In this document: piece by piece, positions 52,058 to 61,753 of the stretch
Layout: each line of letters begins with the position of its first letter
How positions within the stretch are numbered: the first letter of the stretch is position 1
Assembly: GCA_031555735.1 (NCBI GenBank)
Contig: JAVBUE010000004.1
Coordinates: 1-64,000 of the forward strand
Source: JAJDIA01 sp031555735
Lineage (GTDB): Bacteria > Bacteroidota > Bacteroidia > Bacteroidales > Tannerellaceae
Direction: 5' to 3'
DNA: 64,000 bases
Notes under the pieces: model-generated
The model's input: the letters and a program-made list of their open reading frames with translations, nothing else
Database searches by the model: none
What the model was told of the DNA's origin: nothing
Program-made: the position numbers and the translations under genes

Positions 52058-54016
52058 ATGAAAGACACTCCAGAAGCCAACTTACCGGAAGTTGAAGGTC
52101 AGTTGGAAGAAACTAAAGCCCCTGTTGAGCAGGTGGAAATTGGTACGGTGAACGCCGAAGCAGAAAAAATGCCGGAGGAAACCCCGGTGGTGTTGGAAAC
52201 AAGCGAAGCCCTTTCGGAAGAAAAGGCAGCTGCCAATCCGGATGACCCGGAGGGCGAAACAGTTGCCGGCACGGACACTCCGGCGGACGATGATCTTGTT
52301 AATACATCCAAACTGTCTAAAAAAGAAATCGTTGACCGGCTTACCCATCTGGTGGAAACATCGGCAGAAGGAGTAAAAGGCGAAGTGGAATCACTCAAGC
52401 AGGCCTATTATAAGATTCGTCACCATGAATTAGACGAACTGAAAGACAACTTCATCGCTACAGGTGGAGAGGAAGAGGCTTTTGTGGCGCCGGAAGATGA
52501 AACCGAAAACATCCTCAAAGAACTGCTTGCCGTTCATAAGGAAAAGAAAGCGGCGGCCTATGCGGAGCTCGAACGGGTGAAACAGGCCAATTACGCCCTT
52601 AAACTGCAACTGATCGACCAACTCAAAACATTGACGGAGAGCCAGGACGATTTCAATAAACTGTACAACGAGTTTAAAGATATACAGATCCGCTGGAAAG
52701 AAGTCAAACCCGTTCCCCAGGAATTTGCGAACGAGCTCTGGAAGAACTATCAGACCTATACCGAGAAGTTCTACGATATCATTAAGATAAACAACCAGTT
52801 CCGCGATTACGATTTCAAGAAGAACCTGGAACTGAAGAACATCCTTTGCGAAACAGTGGAAAAACTGCAGGAAGAAACGGATATCATCTCCGCTTTCCAC
52901 CAGTTGCAGAAACTGCATCAGCAATGGCGCGAGATAGGTCCGGTGGCCAAGGATGTGCGTGAAGAAGTATGGGGACGGTTCAAAGCGGCTTCTACCGTGA
53001 TCAACCGGAAACATCAGGATCATTTCGAGAAACTGAAATCCAGGGAACAGGATAACCTGGATGCGAAAACGGCTATTTGCGAAGAGATTGAAGCGATCGA
53101 TTACGAAGCCTTGAAGTCCGTTAGGGATTGGGATGTCAAGAACCGCGAAGTGATAGCGCTCCAGGACAAATGGAAAACCATCGGCTTCGCGCCCAAGAAG
53201 TTCAATGTAAAGATATTCGAACGTTTCCGCGCCGCCTGTGACATCTTCTTCCAGAAAAAGAGCGAGTTCTATAAAAATGCCAAAGTGGGCATGGAGGCCA
53301 ACCTCGACCTGAAGAAAGCCCTGTGTGAAAAAGCGGAGGCATTGAAAGACAGCACCGAATGGAAGGAAACGACAGATAAGATGATCGCCCTCCAGAAAGA
53401 ATGGAAAAAGATCGGGCCGGTTGCCCGCAAACATTCTGACGCCATCTGGAAACGCTTCATTGCCGCCTGCGACTTCTTCTTCGAGCAGAAAAACAAAAAT
53501 ACGTCGTCGCAAAAGAGTGTCGAGCAGACGAATCTGACTGCCAAGCGTGTATTGATCGATAAGATCAAGGCATTGGAAACGGTTGCGGATGCCGAAGAAG
53601 CGATGTCCTCATTGAAAGAGTTTATGGCTGAATGGGGATCCATCGGTTTTGTACCCTTCAAGGAGAAAGATAAAATATACAAGGAATACCATGAAGTGGT
53701 GGACAAGTTGTATGATCGCCTCAAAGTGGACAAGAACGACCGGAAGATGCAATCTTTCCGCAGCAACCTGTCGGACATTACGCATGGCGAACATGGCAAA
53801 GGCCGCCTGTATAGTGAACGGGAAAAACTGATGCGTGCCTACGAACGGATGAAAGGCGAGTTGCAGACCTATGAAAACAATATCGGCTTCCTCAGCGTAT
53901 CGTCCAAAGGCGGTGGCGGTCTGGTGAAAGAAATGGAACGCAAGATCGAAAAGCTGAAAGAAGACATGGCCTTGATCATCCAGAAAATCGACGCCATCGA
54001 CGAGAATATCGAATAA
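52058..54016 (+). CDS. DUF349 coiled-coil protein
   Basis: The 652-residue protein starts with about 100 acidic, low-complexity residues (Glu/Pro/Ala/Thr). At least four DUF349 helical repeats follow, each with the pattern L-x-x-x-W-K-x-I/V-G (KDIQIRWKEVKPVPQEFANE, LHQQWREIGPVAKDVREEVW, LQDKWKTIGFAPKKFNVKIF, LQKEWKKIGPVARKHSDAIW). The C-terminus is a coiled coil (KEMERKIEKLKEDMALIIQK). The family is widespread in Bacteroidetes and of unknown biochemical role. It is predicted cytoplasmic. The gene ends at a strong hairpin. Confidence 0.9.
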   Translation: MKDTPEANLPEVEGQLEETKAPVEQVEIGTVNAEAEKMPEETPVVLETSEALSEEKAAANPDDPEGETVAGTDTPADDDLVNTSKLSKKEIVDRLTHLVETSAEGVKGEVESLKQAYYKIRHHELDELKDNFIATGGEEEAFVAPEDETENILKELLAVHKEKKAAAYAELERVKQANYALKLQLIDQLKTLTESQDDFNKLYNEFKDIQIRWKEVKPVPQEFANELWKNYQTYTEKFYDIIKINNQFRDYDFKKNLELKNILCETVEKLQEETDIISAFHQLQKLHQQWREIGPVAKDVREEVWGRFKAASTVINRKHQDHFEKLKSREQDNLDAKTAICEEIEAIDYEALKSVRDWDVKNREVIALQDKWKTIGFAPKKFNVKIFERFRAACDIFFQKKSEFYKNAKVGMEANLDLKKALCEKAEALKDSTEWKETTDKMIALQKEWKKIGPVARKHSDAIWKRFIAACDFFFEQKNKNTSSQKSVEQTNLTAKRVLIDKIKALETVADAEEAMSSLKEFMAEWGSIGFVPFKEKDKIYKEYHEVVDKLYDRLKVDKNDRKMQSFRSNLSDITHGEHGKGRLYSEREKLMRAYERMKGELQTYENNIGFLSVSSKGGGGLVKEMERKIEKLKEDMALIIQKIDAIDENIE

Positions 54017-54032
54017 ATCAACCCATCTCCAG

Positions 54033-54070
54033 ACAAAGCCGTCTTTCCCGAAAGGCGGCTTTGTTTATTT
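54033..54070 (+). terminator. Rho-independent terminator after the DUF349 gene
   Basis: ACAAAGCCGTCTTT (54033-54046) pairs with AAAGGCGGCTTTGT (54051-54064) over 14 positions with one G-U, loop CCCG, then TTATTTAT. It ends 12 bases before the next ATG at 54076. Confidence 0.85.
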
Positions 54071-54075
54071 ATAGC

Positions 54076-55272
54076 ATGCAGATCCCACGTATCCATCTCT
54101 TCAATCCCGGGCATGAATCGGCCATATTGTCGGGCAGCGAATCCTATACCCCACCCCGGAATGTACGGAAAATGCAGGAAGACCTGGCGTTGCTCCCGTT
54201 GTGGTATGCCGGGGCGGGAGATTATACCTGGACAGGACGGGCGGATTGTTCGGCTTTCCGTGCTTCCCTGCCGGAAGAGATACGGCCGGACGTGATCCCG
54301 ATCACGACCGGAAACATACCTGTCCGGCCATTGCAGGCATCTCCTTGGGGATTATCCCCGCAAAGCATCCGCTTGTTCAGGGAGTTAAACAGAAAGCATG
54401 GGACGATGCTCCTTCTTCCGGAATGGAAAGAGGAGTATGTATCGCTGACCGGACGACAGACGGCGGCTGTCTGCCTACAGCACATGCGGGAACGACTCCC
54501 CGGGTGGACAGTACCGGAAGTCCCCGTTTTCTGTCGCACTCCCGAGGAAGTAGAAGCGTGTTTGTTTGCCTATACAGGCGCCACCTTGCTGAAAACCCCC
54601 TTTTCTTCTTCCGGCCGTGGCTTATTATGGATCAGAGAGAACAGGCTTACGGCGAAAGACCGGGAATGGATCCGCGGAGCCATCCAAAAACAAGGCGTAG
54701 TCAGCATCGAGCAGGGATTGGAGAAAATACAGGATTTCGCAATGGAATTCCACCTGGATGCTGACGGGCAGGTCGCCTACAAAGGCCTGTCGGTTTTCGG
54801 CACAGCGGAAAAAGGAGCCTATACCGGTAACCGGATCGAACATCCGGACCGGATGTTGGAACGGTTGGTCGGAGTGTCCGGCATCCCTGCCTATGAACAG
54901 ATACGTACGGTAGCAGAGGAGGTGATCCGTGAGATATTCGGCAGAATCTACACCGGATACCTGGGGATCGATATGATGACATACCTTACCTCTGCCGGAG
55001 AAGTAGCGATCCATCCCTGTATCGAGATCAACCTGAGATATACCATGGGGCTGGTTGCCCTTCGTTTATACCGGCAGTATATGCATCCGGAAGCCCTCGG
55101 TTCTTTTTCTATTTCCTATGACACAGACGCCCTTCATATCCACAGGCAGATGCAGGAACAATACCCGCCCGTGTTCCGGGACGGCCGGATGCTCAGCGGG
55201 TATCAAACACTATGCCCTGTAACGGCCGAAACACATTACAGGGCATTTGTCTATCTGGAAGAAAAAAAGTAA
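54076..55272 (+). CDS. ATP-grasp-like protein of unknown substrate
   Basis: From the ATG at 54076 it has 398 residues; a TTG start at 54061 lies in the preceding terminator. The N-terminus (IPRIHLFNPGHESAILSGSE) is distinctive for a Bacteroidales family I cannot name. The central segment TLLKTPFSSSGRGLLWIREN has the Lys and glycine-rich loop of ATP-grasp enzymes near residue 180. GYLGIDMMTY (near 300) and IHPCIEINLRYTMG (near 325) carry the Asp, Glu and Asn expected at the magnesium site. ATP-grasp enzymes ligate a carboxylate to an amine or thiol. It has no neighbour that suggests a pathway and converges on uxuA with a 10-base gap. Confidence 0.75.
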   Translation: MQIPRIHLFNPGHESAILSGSESYTPPRNVRKMQEDLALLPLWYAGAGDYTWTGRADCSAFRASLPEEIRPDVIPITTGNIPVRPLQASPWGLSPQSIRLFRELNRKHGTMLLLPEWKEEYVSLTGRQTAAVCLQHMRERLPGWTVPEVPVFCRTPEEVEACLFAYTGATLLKTPFSSSGRGLLWIRENRLTAKDREWIRGAIQKQGVVSIEQGLEKIQDFAMEFHLDADGQVAYKGLSVFGTAEKGAYTGNRIEHPDRMLERLVGVSGIPAYEQIRTVAEEVIREIFGRIYTGYLGIDMMTYLTSAGEVAIHPCIEINLRYTMGLVALRLYRQYMHPEALGSFSISYDTDALHIHRQMQEQYPPVFRDGRMLSGYQTLCPVTAETHYRAFVYLEEKK

Positions 55273-55282
55273 AACGGTTCAC

Positions 55283-56452
55283 TTATTCCATCGACCGGGC
55301 AATCCCCATCTCCAGTCCACGCAGTTCGGCCAGTCCCCGCAGGCGGCCGATACAGGAATACCCCGGATTGGTTTTTTTCTTCAGGTCGTCGATCATCTGA
55401 TGACCGTGATCCGGACGCATCACGATGCTCCGCTGGTATTTCTGCTCCACGTCGAGCAACGCCTTCATGACCCCATACATATCCACATCGCCTTCCAGGT
55501 GGTTGGCTTCATAGAAATTGCCATCGGCATCACTCTGCGTACTGCGGAAATGGACGAAGAAGATCCGTTCGCCCCAACGGGTGATCATACCCGCCAGGTC
55601 GTTATCCGCCCGGACACCGTATGAACCGGTACACAGGCACAGCCCATTGCTTTTATTGGGTACGGCTTCCACCAGTTTACGGAAATCATCTTCAGTGCTC
55701 AGGATACGGGGCAATCCAAGGATAGGATAAGGCGGATCATCCGGATGGATAACCAGGATTACGCCTGCCTCATCGGCCACAGGAGCCACTTCCTGCAGGA
55801 AATAGATCAGGTTGGCCCGCAACTTATCGGCGTCGATCGCTTTGTAACGCTCCAGGGCTTCGCGGAACTGCTCCACGGTGAAACTTTCTTCCGATCCGGG
55901 AAGGCCGGCGATCATGTTACGGGTCAGCAACCGGCGTTCGTCATCCGTCATCTGTTCGTAGCGGGCTTTGGCTTTGGCCTTTTCCGCTTCGGTATATTCG
56001 GTTATGGCTGCAGGACGTTGCAAGATGAAGAGGTCGAAAGCCATAAACGCGGCTCGCTCAAAACGAAGGGCTTTCGATCCGTCGGGCATCTCGTATGCAA
56101 GATCCGTTCGCGTCCAGTCCAATACAGGCATAAAGTTGTAGGTCACCACCTCAATACCGCACTTGCCCAGGTTACGCAGGCTTTCCTTGTAGTTGTTGAT
56201 ATACAGTTGGAAGTTGCCCGTCTGCGTTTTGATATGCTCATGTACCGGCACACTTTCCACGGCCGACCAGCGCAGCCCGTAGGCTTCCACTTCCGCTTTG
56301 CGTTTCATGATCTCTTCTACCGTCCATATTTCCCCGTTGGGGATGTGGTGTAAAGCGGTTACGATCCCTTTGGCTCCTGCCTGACAGATATCGGCGAGGG
56401 CGACAGGATCATTCGGCCCGTACCAACGCCAGGATTGTTCACATAAATACAT
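55283..56452 (-). CDS. uxuA: Mannonate dehydratase
   Basis: UxuA removes water from D-mannonate to give 2-keto-3-deoxygluconate in glucuronate breakdown. The 389-residue length fits the family (about 395). It opens with EQSWRWYGPNDPVALADICQ and GAKGIVTALHHIPNGEIW. Further matches are WSAVESVPVHEHIKTQTGNF near residue 85, VILVIHPDDPPYPILGLPR near 235, and the metal-binding LCTGSYGVRADNDLAG and IFFVHFRSTQSDADGNFYEA. It lies 23 bases downstream of the fructuronate reductase gene in the same direction. Confidence 0.96.
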   Translation of the reverse strand: MYLCEQSWRWYGPNDPVALADICQAGAKGIVTALHHIPNGEIWTVEEIMKRKAEVEAYGLRWSAVESVPVHEHIKTQTGNFQLYINNYKESLRNLGKCGIEVVTYNFMPVLDWTRTDLAYEMPDGSKALRFERAAFMAFDLFILQRPAAITEYTEAEKAKAKARYEQMTDDERRLLTRNMIAGLPGSEESFTVEQFREALERYKAIDADKLRANLIYFLQEVAPVADEAGVILVIHPDDPPYPILGLPRILSTEDDFRKLVEAVPNKSNGLCLCTGSYGVRADNDLAGMITRWGERIFFVHFRSTQSDADGNFYEANHLEGDVDMYGVMKALLDVEQKYQRSIVMRPDHGHQMIDDLKKKTNPGYSCIGRLRGLAELRGLEMGIARSME

Positions 56453-56475
56453 ATTCGTTTTGTTTATTGTTCCTA

Positions 56476-57288
56476 TTAAATAGAGAAGGCATCAAATCCT
56501 CCGTCCACCACGGCGACCGTGCCGGTAACGAAGGCCGACGCTTCGCTGATCAGGTATTGGATCGTACCATATAATTCTTCCGGTTCACCGAAACGGCCGA
56601 ACGGCGTATGCGCCAGGATCGTTTTCGAGCGATCGGTATAAGAACCGTCCGGATGTAGCAACAGGTCGCGGTTCTGTTGCGTGACAAAGAATCCCGGAGC
56701 GATCGCGTTGACCCGCAGGCCTGCTCCGAATTTCTGCGCCAGTTCGGCAGCCATATATTTGGTGAAGTTCACTACCGCCGACTTGGCACATCCATACCCC
56801 ACTACCCGTGTAAGGGGACGAAGAGCCGATTCCGAAGCGAAATTGACGATGCAACCACTACCCTGTTTCGCGAGTTCGGGTACAAAAACCATGGTAGGCA
56901 AGATGGTGCCGAACAGGTTCAGATCCACTACTTTCCGGAAAGCATCCAGTTCCAGGTCGAGGAACGTTTTCTCCGGTGGAATGGTAGCCCCCGGCATATT
57001 CCCCCCGGCAGCGTTCAATAAAACATCCACCTTTCCAAAGCGGGCAAGGATCGCTTCTTTGTTTTGTTCCAGCACCTCCCGGCTCATCACGTCCGACAGG
57101 AAGAAGGCGGCATCGCCTCCTTTGGCATTCATCGTTTCCGTCTGGGTTTTTCCCAATGCTTCATTCCGGTCGAGGATGGCGATCTTCGCACCCTGTTCCG
57201 ACAAGTAATCGGCTATCCCTTTCCCAAGGATACCGGATCCTCCGGTGATAACCACTACTTTCCCTTTCACGTCAAATAAGTTTTTCAT
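56476..57288 (-). CDS. SDR-type D-mannonate oxidoreductase (fructuronate reductase)
   Basis: A 270-residue short-chain dehydrogenase. The Rossmann motif VVITGGSGILGKGIADYL is at residues 12-29, NAAGGNMPGATIPPEKTF is near 92, and the active-site Tyr-x3-Lys lies in VVGYGCAKSAVVNFTKYM near 170, with ser/thr-type serine in IVNFASESALRP. The genomic pairing with uxuA indicates reduction of D-fructuronate to D-mannonate, as in other Bacteroidetes that lack the long-chain UxuB. A TACATTTG box on the minus strand (57334-57327) lies 39 bases upstream of the start. Confidence 0.9.
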   Translation of the reverse strand: MKNLFDVKGKVVVITGGSGILGKGIADYLSEQGAKIAILDRNEALGKTQTETMNAKGGDAAFFLSDVMSREVLEQNKEAILARFGKVDVLLNAAGGNMPGATIPPEKTFLDLELDAFRKVVDLNLFGTILPTMVFVPELAKQGSGCIVNFASESALRPLTRVVGYGCAKSAVVNFTKYMAAELAQKFGAGLRVNAIAPGFFVTQQNRDLLLHPDGSYTDRSKTILAHTPFGRFGEPEELYGTIQYLISEASAFVTGTVAVVDGGFDAFSI

Positions 57289-57409
57289 GCGTTGCGCTTA
57301 TTTACAGTTGTTTTTAACATCTCCGACAAATGTAAAGCTATTTTCTTTCTTTCCTTGTGCCCGCACACAAAAAAGTGCATGATTAACTCTTTTTATACCC
57401 GGCCAACAC

Positions 57410-58909
57410 TTAGAAGTCCGTTTCCGTGCGGCGGATGAAGGCGACAGTACGGTGTATTTCCGTGTACATCACGATGTCGTCTTCGATAAATGGCACTTCT
57501 TTCCGATACGCTTTCAGGAACTTTTCCAGGAGGGGTGATGATTTGGCCGGGCGGCGAAAATCGATACCCTGCGCGGCATTCATCAGCTCGATCGCCAGGA
57601 TATGGTCGAGGTTATCCATGATCTTAAACAGTTTGATCGCCGCGTTGGCGCCCATGCTGACATGGTCTTCCTGTCCGTTGCTCGATACGATCGAGTCGCT
57701 ACTGGCGGCATAACAATACATCTTGTTCTGGCTCACCATGCTGGCGGCGGCATATTGCGGGATCATAAATCCGGAGTTCAGCCCCGGATTGGCAACCAGG
57801 AATTCGGGCAGGCCACGCAGTCCCATGATCAACTGCGCCACCCGCCGTTCGGAAATATTCCCCAGTTCAGCCAGGGCGATCGCCAGGAAATCGAACGATA
57901 TGGCCAGGGGCTGCCCGTGGAAGTTACCGCCGGATATGATCCTGTCCTGATCCGGGAAAAGCGTCGGGTTGTCCGTCACGGAATTGATTTCCGTCAGCAA
58001 TACCCCCGACACGTATCGGATCGCATCTTTTGTCGCGCCATGCACCTGCGGGATGCAGCGGAACGAATAGGGATCCTGCACATGCGCCTTTGGACGGTTG
58101 ATCAGTTCGCTCCCCGCCAATATCTTCCGGAAAGCCTCACCGGTTTCGATCTGTCCCTGGTGGGGGCGGATCTGTTGGATGCAATCTTCAAACGGATCCA
58201 CCAGCCCGTCGAACGCTTCGAGGGAAAGGGCGGCGATCAGGTCGGCCTTCTTCGACAATTGGAAAGCGCGCATGAGGGCATAGACCCCATTCGCGCCCAT
58301 GAACTGCGTGCCGTTCAGCAAGGCCAGCCCTTCCTTACTTTTCAGTTGAACCGGTTTCCAGGCAAACTCACCCAGCACGGCGATGGCTTCGCGCTTCTTC
58401 CCTTTGTAATACACATCGCCCACGCCGATCAACGGCAGAAACAGGTTCGCCAGCGGAGCCAGATCACCCGACGCACCCAGGGAACCCCGGTCATATACGA
58501 TCGGCAACACATCATTGTTGAAGAAATCCAGGATCCGTTGTACCGTTATCACCTGCACGCCGCTATGCCCCAGCGACAACGCATGCGCTTTGAGCAACAT
58601 CATCAGGCGGACGATCACCGGACTCACTTCATCCCCCACACTACAGGCATGGCTCTTCACAAGGTTCTCCTGCAAGGTGCTTAGTTCGTCGGGCGAGATG
58701 ATCTTATTACACAACGAGCCGAAGCCCGTTGTTATCCCGTACAGGGCGCCGCTATGCTCCTCGATTTTGTGGTCGAGGAAATCGCGGCAATGCTGGATAC
58801 GATCCTTCACTTCGGCCGTCAGCTCCAGCTTCATATTTCCACTCAGGATCTGTTCGATACGCTCGAAAGTCAGCGGTTCCGATCCTACATAATAAATGTT
58901 GTGTCCCAT
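57410..58909 (-). CDS. hutH: Histidine ammonia-lyase
   Basis: Deaminates histidine to urocanate using an MIO cofactor made from Ala-Ser-Gly, seen in YDRGSLGASGDLAPLANLFL near residue 145. From the ATG at 58909 it has 499 residues; the TTG start at 58915 is less likely. Other motifs are YGITTGFGSLCNKIISPDEL near 60, VQDPYSFRCIPQVHGATKDA near 285, and NGQEDHVSMGANAAIKLFKI near 410. It is the last gene of the hut operon, 12 bases after the cyclodeaminase gene, although its reaction is the first of the pathway. Confidence 0.97.
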   Translation of the reverse strand: MGHNIYYVGSEPLTFERIEQILSGNMKLELTAEVKDRIQHCRDFLDHKIEEHSGALYGITTGFGSLCNKIISPDELSTLQENLVKSHACSVGDEVSPVIVRLMMLLKAHALSLGHSGVQVITVQRILDFFNNDVLPIVYDRGSLGASGDLAPLANLFLPLIGVGDVYYKGKKREAIAVLGEFAWKPVQLKSKEGLALLNGTQFMGANGVYALMRAFQLSKKADLIAALSLEAFDGLVDPFEDCIQQIRPHQGQIETGEAFRKILAGSELINRPKAHVQDPYSFRCIPQVHGATKDAIRYVSGVLLTEINSVTDNPTLFPDQDRIISGGNFHGQPLAISFDFLAIALAELGNISERRVAQLIMGLRGLPEFLVANPGLNSGFMIPQYAAASMVSQNKMYCYAASSDSIVSSNGQEDHVSMGANAAIKLFKIMDNLDHILAIELMNAAQGIDFRRPAKSSPLLEKFLKAYRKEVPFIEDDIVMYTEIHRTVAFIRRTETDF

Positions 58910-58921
58910 AAGCAAGGCGTT

Positions 58922-59545
58922 TTATAATTTTGTTTTGACCCAGTCCAGCAGTTTGGTTTCGATGCGGATCGCTTCCGCCTCAATCCGGTCGGCCTTCGCT
59001 TTCATCCGTTCCACAAAAACAGGGTCATCGATAGACGACAGGTTGATACGGACATTCAGCAACGCGCCGAGCACACAGGTACGGGCGGCCATCATGGCGA
59101 CGCAGGCATCCGTCACGGCATTCTGATTGCCTTTATGGGCAATGTAGATAATGGATTCCATAACTTCTTCCGCTTCTTCCGCCACCCGCATCGGCACCCG
59201 TGCCGCCAGCTTCATGGCCTCTTGTATTTCTTTGTTGCGGACGGCCACCTGTTCTTCCGTTTCCTTCGGGAGTTTGTAGGCGGCGAAGACCTGTTCGTAA
59301 GCCTGGCTGTCGTCGTCGATAAACGCGGTGAACCGCTTCCGGATGGCAGCCGCTTCTACGGCGATGGCTTTCATCTGCCCTTCGTATTCGGCATACTTTT
59401 TTTTGCCAATGGTGAGGTTGGCCACCATTTCGGCCAATGCGGCGGCCAATGCGCCGTTAAGAGCAGATATACTGCCGCCTCCCGGTACGGGAGTATTAGC
59501 CGCGGTCTCGGCTAAGAAATGTCTGATTGTCTGATCTGCGTACAT
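58922..59545 (-). CDS. fchA: Formimidotetrahydrofolate cyclodeaminase
   Basis: A 207-residue, all-helical member of the FTCD_C family. It closes 5-formimino-tetrahydrofolate to methenyl-tetrahydrofolate with loss of ammonia. The conserved start is FLAETAANTPVPGGGSISAL, and AALAEMVANLTIGKKKYAEY is near residue 40. In vertebrates this domain is fused to the formiminotransferase; here the two are separate genes of one operon, with hutI between them. Catalytic Asp in the helix FTAFIDDDSQAYEQVFAAYK is present. Confidence 0.94.
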   Translation of the reverse strand: MYADQTIRHFLAETAANTPVPGGGSISALNGALAAALAEMVANLTIGKKKYAEYEGQMKAIAVEAAAIRKRFTAFIDDDSQAYEQVFAAYKLPKETEEQVAVRNKEIQEAMKLAARVPMRVAEEAEEVMESIIYIAHKGNQNAVTDACVAMMAARTCVLGALLNVRINLSSIDDPVFVERMKAKADRIEAEAIRIETKLLDWVKTKL

Positions 59546-59590
59546 AGCTTTTTCAATTTATTTTGTGATGGATGGTGTTTATACGGTTAT

Positions 59591-60838
59591 TTATGGGGCA
59601 TATACAACCCCTTTCTTGATTACTTTTTCTACGACATTCATGCCGATATGATAGGGAAGGAAATGGTAAGAAGGATACTGTAATACCACCATATCCGCCT
59701 GCTTCCCGACATCAATACTGCCGATTTCACCGGCGCATCCGAGGGCGGCGGCGCCATTGATCGTCAGCGCCGTCACCGCTTCTTCGGGCGTCAGCCGCAT
59801 CTGGATGCATGCCAGTGCGAACAGCAAGGGGATGGAACCGGAGAAGCAACTGCCCGGATTCAGGTCGGACGCCAGGGCAACGGCACAACCGGCGTCGATC
59901 ATTTCCCGTCCACGGGCATACGGTTCTTTCAGGGAGAAGGCAGTCAGCGGCAAAAGGGTAGCCACCACACCCGCTGCCGCCATCCGGCGGATGCCTTCAT
60001 CCGAGGCATGCAACAGATGGTCGGCGCTCACCGCCTGCAGGCGCGCTGCCAGTTCGGCGCCCCCTAACGGCACGATCTCGTCGGCATGCAACTTCAACTC
60101 CAACCCATGTGTGCGGGCCGCCAGCAACAACCGTTCGCTTTGTTCGAGGGAAAAGACCCCTTTCTCGCAAAATACGTCGCAGAAACGCACCCCATATTCC
60201 GTCCGGATAGACGGCAATCCTTCGGCAATCAGGAAATCGATATACGCATCCGTGCGTCCTTTGTATTCCGGTGGCACCGCATGGGCGGCCAGATAGGTGG
60301 ACACGATATCCAGGGGATGCTCCCGGCGCAGGTCCGCCATCACCTGCAACTGGCGGGCTTCGGTCGCAAGATCCAACCCATACCCGCTTTTCCCCTCCAC
60401 CGTGGTAACGCCCATCCGGAAGAGTTCGTCCAAGCGGTGCCTGCCGCCGTCGGCCAGCTCCTGTGTGGAACTATCCCGGGTAGCCCGCATCGTATGTACA
60501 ATTCCGCCACCCCGTTCCATGATCGACATATAGCTGTCGCCCCGCAACCGCCAGGAAAATTCCTCTTCCCGGTATCCGCCGAACACAAAATGAGTATGGC
60601 TGTCCACAAAACCAGGCAGCACCGCTTTCCCTTCCGCATCCAGTTCTTCATACGAACCGGACAGTTGCGGCAGGACATCCGCCTCCTTCCCCACGTGGGT
60701 GATGATACCGTCGGCCATCGCCACAGCCGCATCGGTGAGAATGCCCAGGTCGGACATTTCTTTCCCCCTCTTGGCGGCGAAGCCCGAGCAGGTCACCAAC
60801 TGTGCAATGCCGCGTATCAGTAGTCGCTGTTTCTCCAT
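59591..60838 (-). CDS. hutI: Imidazolonepropionase
   Basis: Opens the imidazolone ring to give formiminoglutamate. The 415-residue amidohydrolase shows the metal-binding VDSHTHFVFGGYREEEFSWR near residue 78, EGKSGYGLDLATEARQLQVM near 153, the catalytic region LKLHADEIVPLGGAELAARL near 250, and SDLNPGSCFSGSIPLLFAL with the active Asp near 325. It is 9 bases downstream of ftcD and 45 upstream of fchA. The length is that of the family (about 410). Confidence 0.97.
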   Translation of the reverse strand: MEKQRLLIRGIAQLVTCSGFAAKRGKEMSDLGILTDAAVAMADGIITHVGKEADVLPQLSGSYEELDAEGKAVLPGFVDSHTHFVFGGYREEEFSWRLRGDSYMSIMERGGGIVHTMRATRDSSTQELADGGRHRLDELFRMGVTTVEGKSGYGLDLATEARQLQVMADLRREHPLDIVSTYLAAHAVPPEYKGRTDAYIDFLIAEGLPSIRTEYGVRFCDVFCEKGVFSLEQSERLLLAARTHGLELKLHADEIVPLGGAELAARLQAVSADHLLHASDEGIRRMAAAGVVATLLPLTAFSLKEPYARGREMIDAGCAVALASDLNPGSCFSGSIPLLFALACIQMRLTPEEAVTALTINGAAALGCAGEIGSIDVGKQADMVVLQYPSYHFLPYHIGMNVVEKVIKKGVVYAP

Positions 60839-60847
60839 GCGTTCCTG

Positions 60848-61753
60848 CTATTCCATTAACTTGGCTTCAAGCACCTGGTTGAGGGAGAAATCCTCCAGCC
60901 CGAGGTAGTACGACGCACAGTCGATCAGCGCCTCCATCGGCACCAGTCCGATCACTTCGCTGCCGACTACCGGTACGCCATAGCGGCGGGCTTCGATACG
61001 TACCAGTTCAAAAGCCCGGTATAAAGCCGTCTTCGTATAATCTGTCATATTGATCGACACCTGTACGATGCCGCGTTCTTTCAGTTCGACACCCATCGCC
61101 TTGCAATACCGCAGGCCACCGCCCAGGAAGCGGATCTTTTTCGCAATGGAATCGGCAATTTCCAGTTTGTCGGTACCCAGATTGACATTATAAGCCACCA
61201 GGATCATCCGGGCTCCAATCGCCACACCACCCGCAGAAGGATGCGGGGCGGCAGGACCGAAATCCGGTTGCCATTCGGGGCAATTCATCTTTTCAGACAG
61301 CCCCTCGAACTCCCCTTTCCGCACATTCGCCAGATTCTCCCGGTGCGGCGCCGTAGCCGAACGTTCATAGAGGAAAACGGGGAGGTTATACCGCTCGCCC
61401 ACTTCCCGGCCTACTGCTTTCGACAACGCAACGGCTTCATCCATCGTACACCCTTTGATCGGGATAAACGGCACCACATCGACGGCTCCCAACCGGGGAT
61501 GCTGTCCGCTGTGCTGACGCAGGTCGATCAGCTCCACCGCGCGGCCGATGGCATCGATCACCGCCGCCTTCAACGCTTCGGGCTCACCCACGACGGTCAC
61601 CACCGAGCGGTTATGATCCGCATCGCTGCTGTAGTCCAACAGTTTCACACCCGCTTTTGCCCGGAAGGCATCCACGATCTTTTCTATCTTCTCCAGGTCG
61701 CGTCCCTCACTGAAATTGGGGACACATTCCATCAGTTTGCTCCAGTTACTCAT
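60848..61753 (-). CDS. ftcD: Glutamate formimidoyltransferase
   Basis: Transfers the formimino group of formiminoglutamate to tetrahydrofolate and releases glutamate. The 301-residue protein corresponds to the N-terminal and middle parts of vertebrate FTCD: LMECVPNFSEGRDLEKIEKI at the start, DADHNRSVVTVVGEPEALKA near residue 45 with a catalytic His, RLGAVDVVPFIPIKGCTMDE near 85, and QVSINMTDYTKTALYRAFEL near 230. It overlaps hutU by 8 bases. With FchA it feeds histidine carbon into the folate pool. Confidence 0.96.
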   Translation of the reverse strand: MSNWSKLMECVPNFSEGRDLEKIEKIVDAFRAKAGVKLLDYSSDADHNRSVVTVVGEPEALKAAVIDAIGRAVELIDLRQHSGQHPRLGAVDVVPFIPIKGCTMDEAVALSKAVGREVGERYNLPVFLYERSATAPHRENLANVRKGEFEGLSEKMNCPEWQPDFGPAAPHPSAGGVAIGARMILVAYNVNLGTDKLEIADSIAKKIRFLGGGLRYCKAMGVELKERGIVQVSINMTDYTKTALYRAFELVRIEARRYGVPVVGSEVIGLVPMEALIDCASYYLGLEDFSLNQVLEAKLME

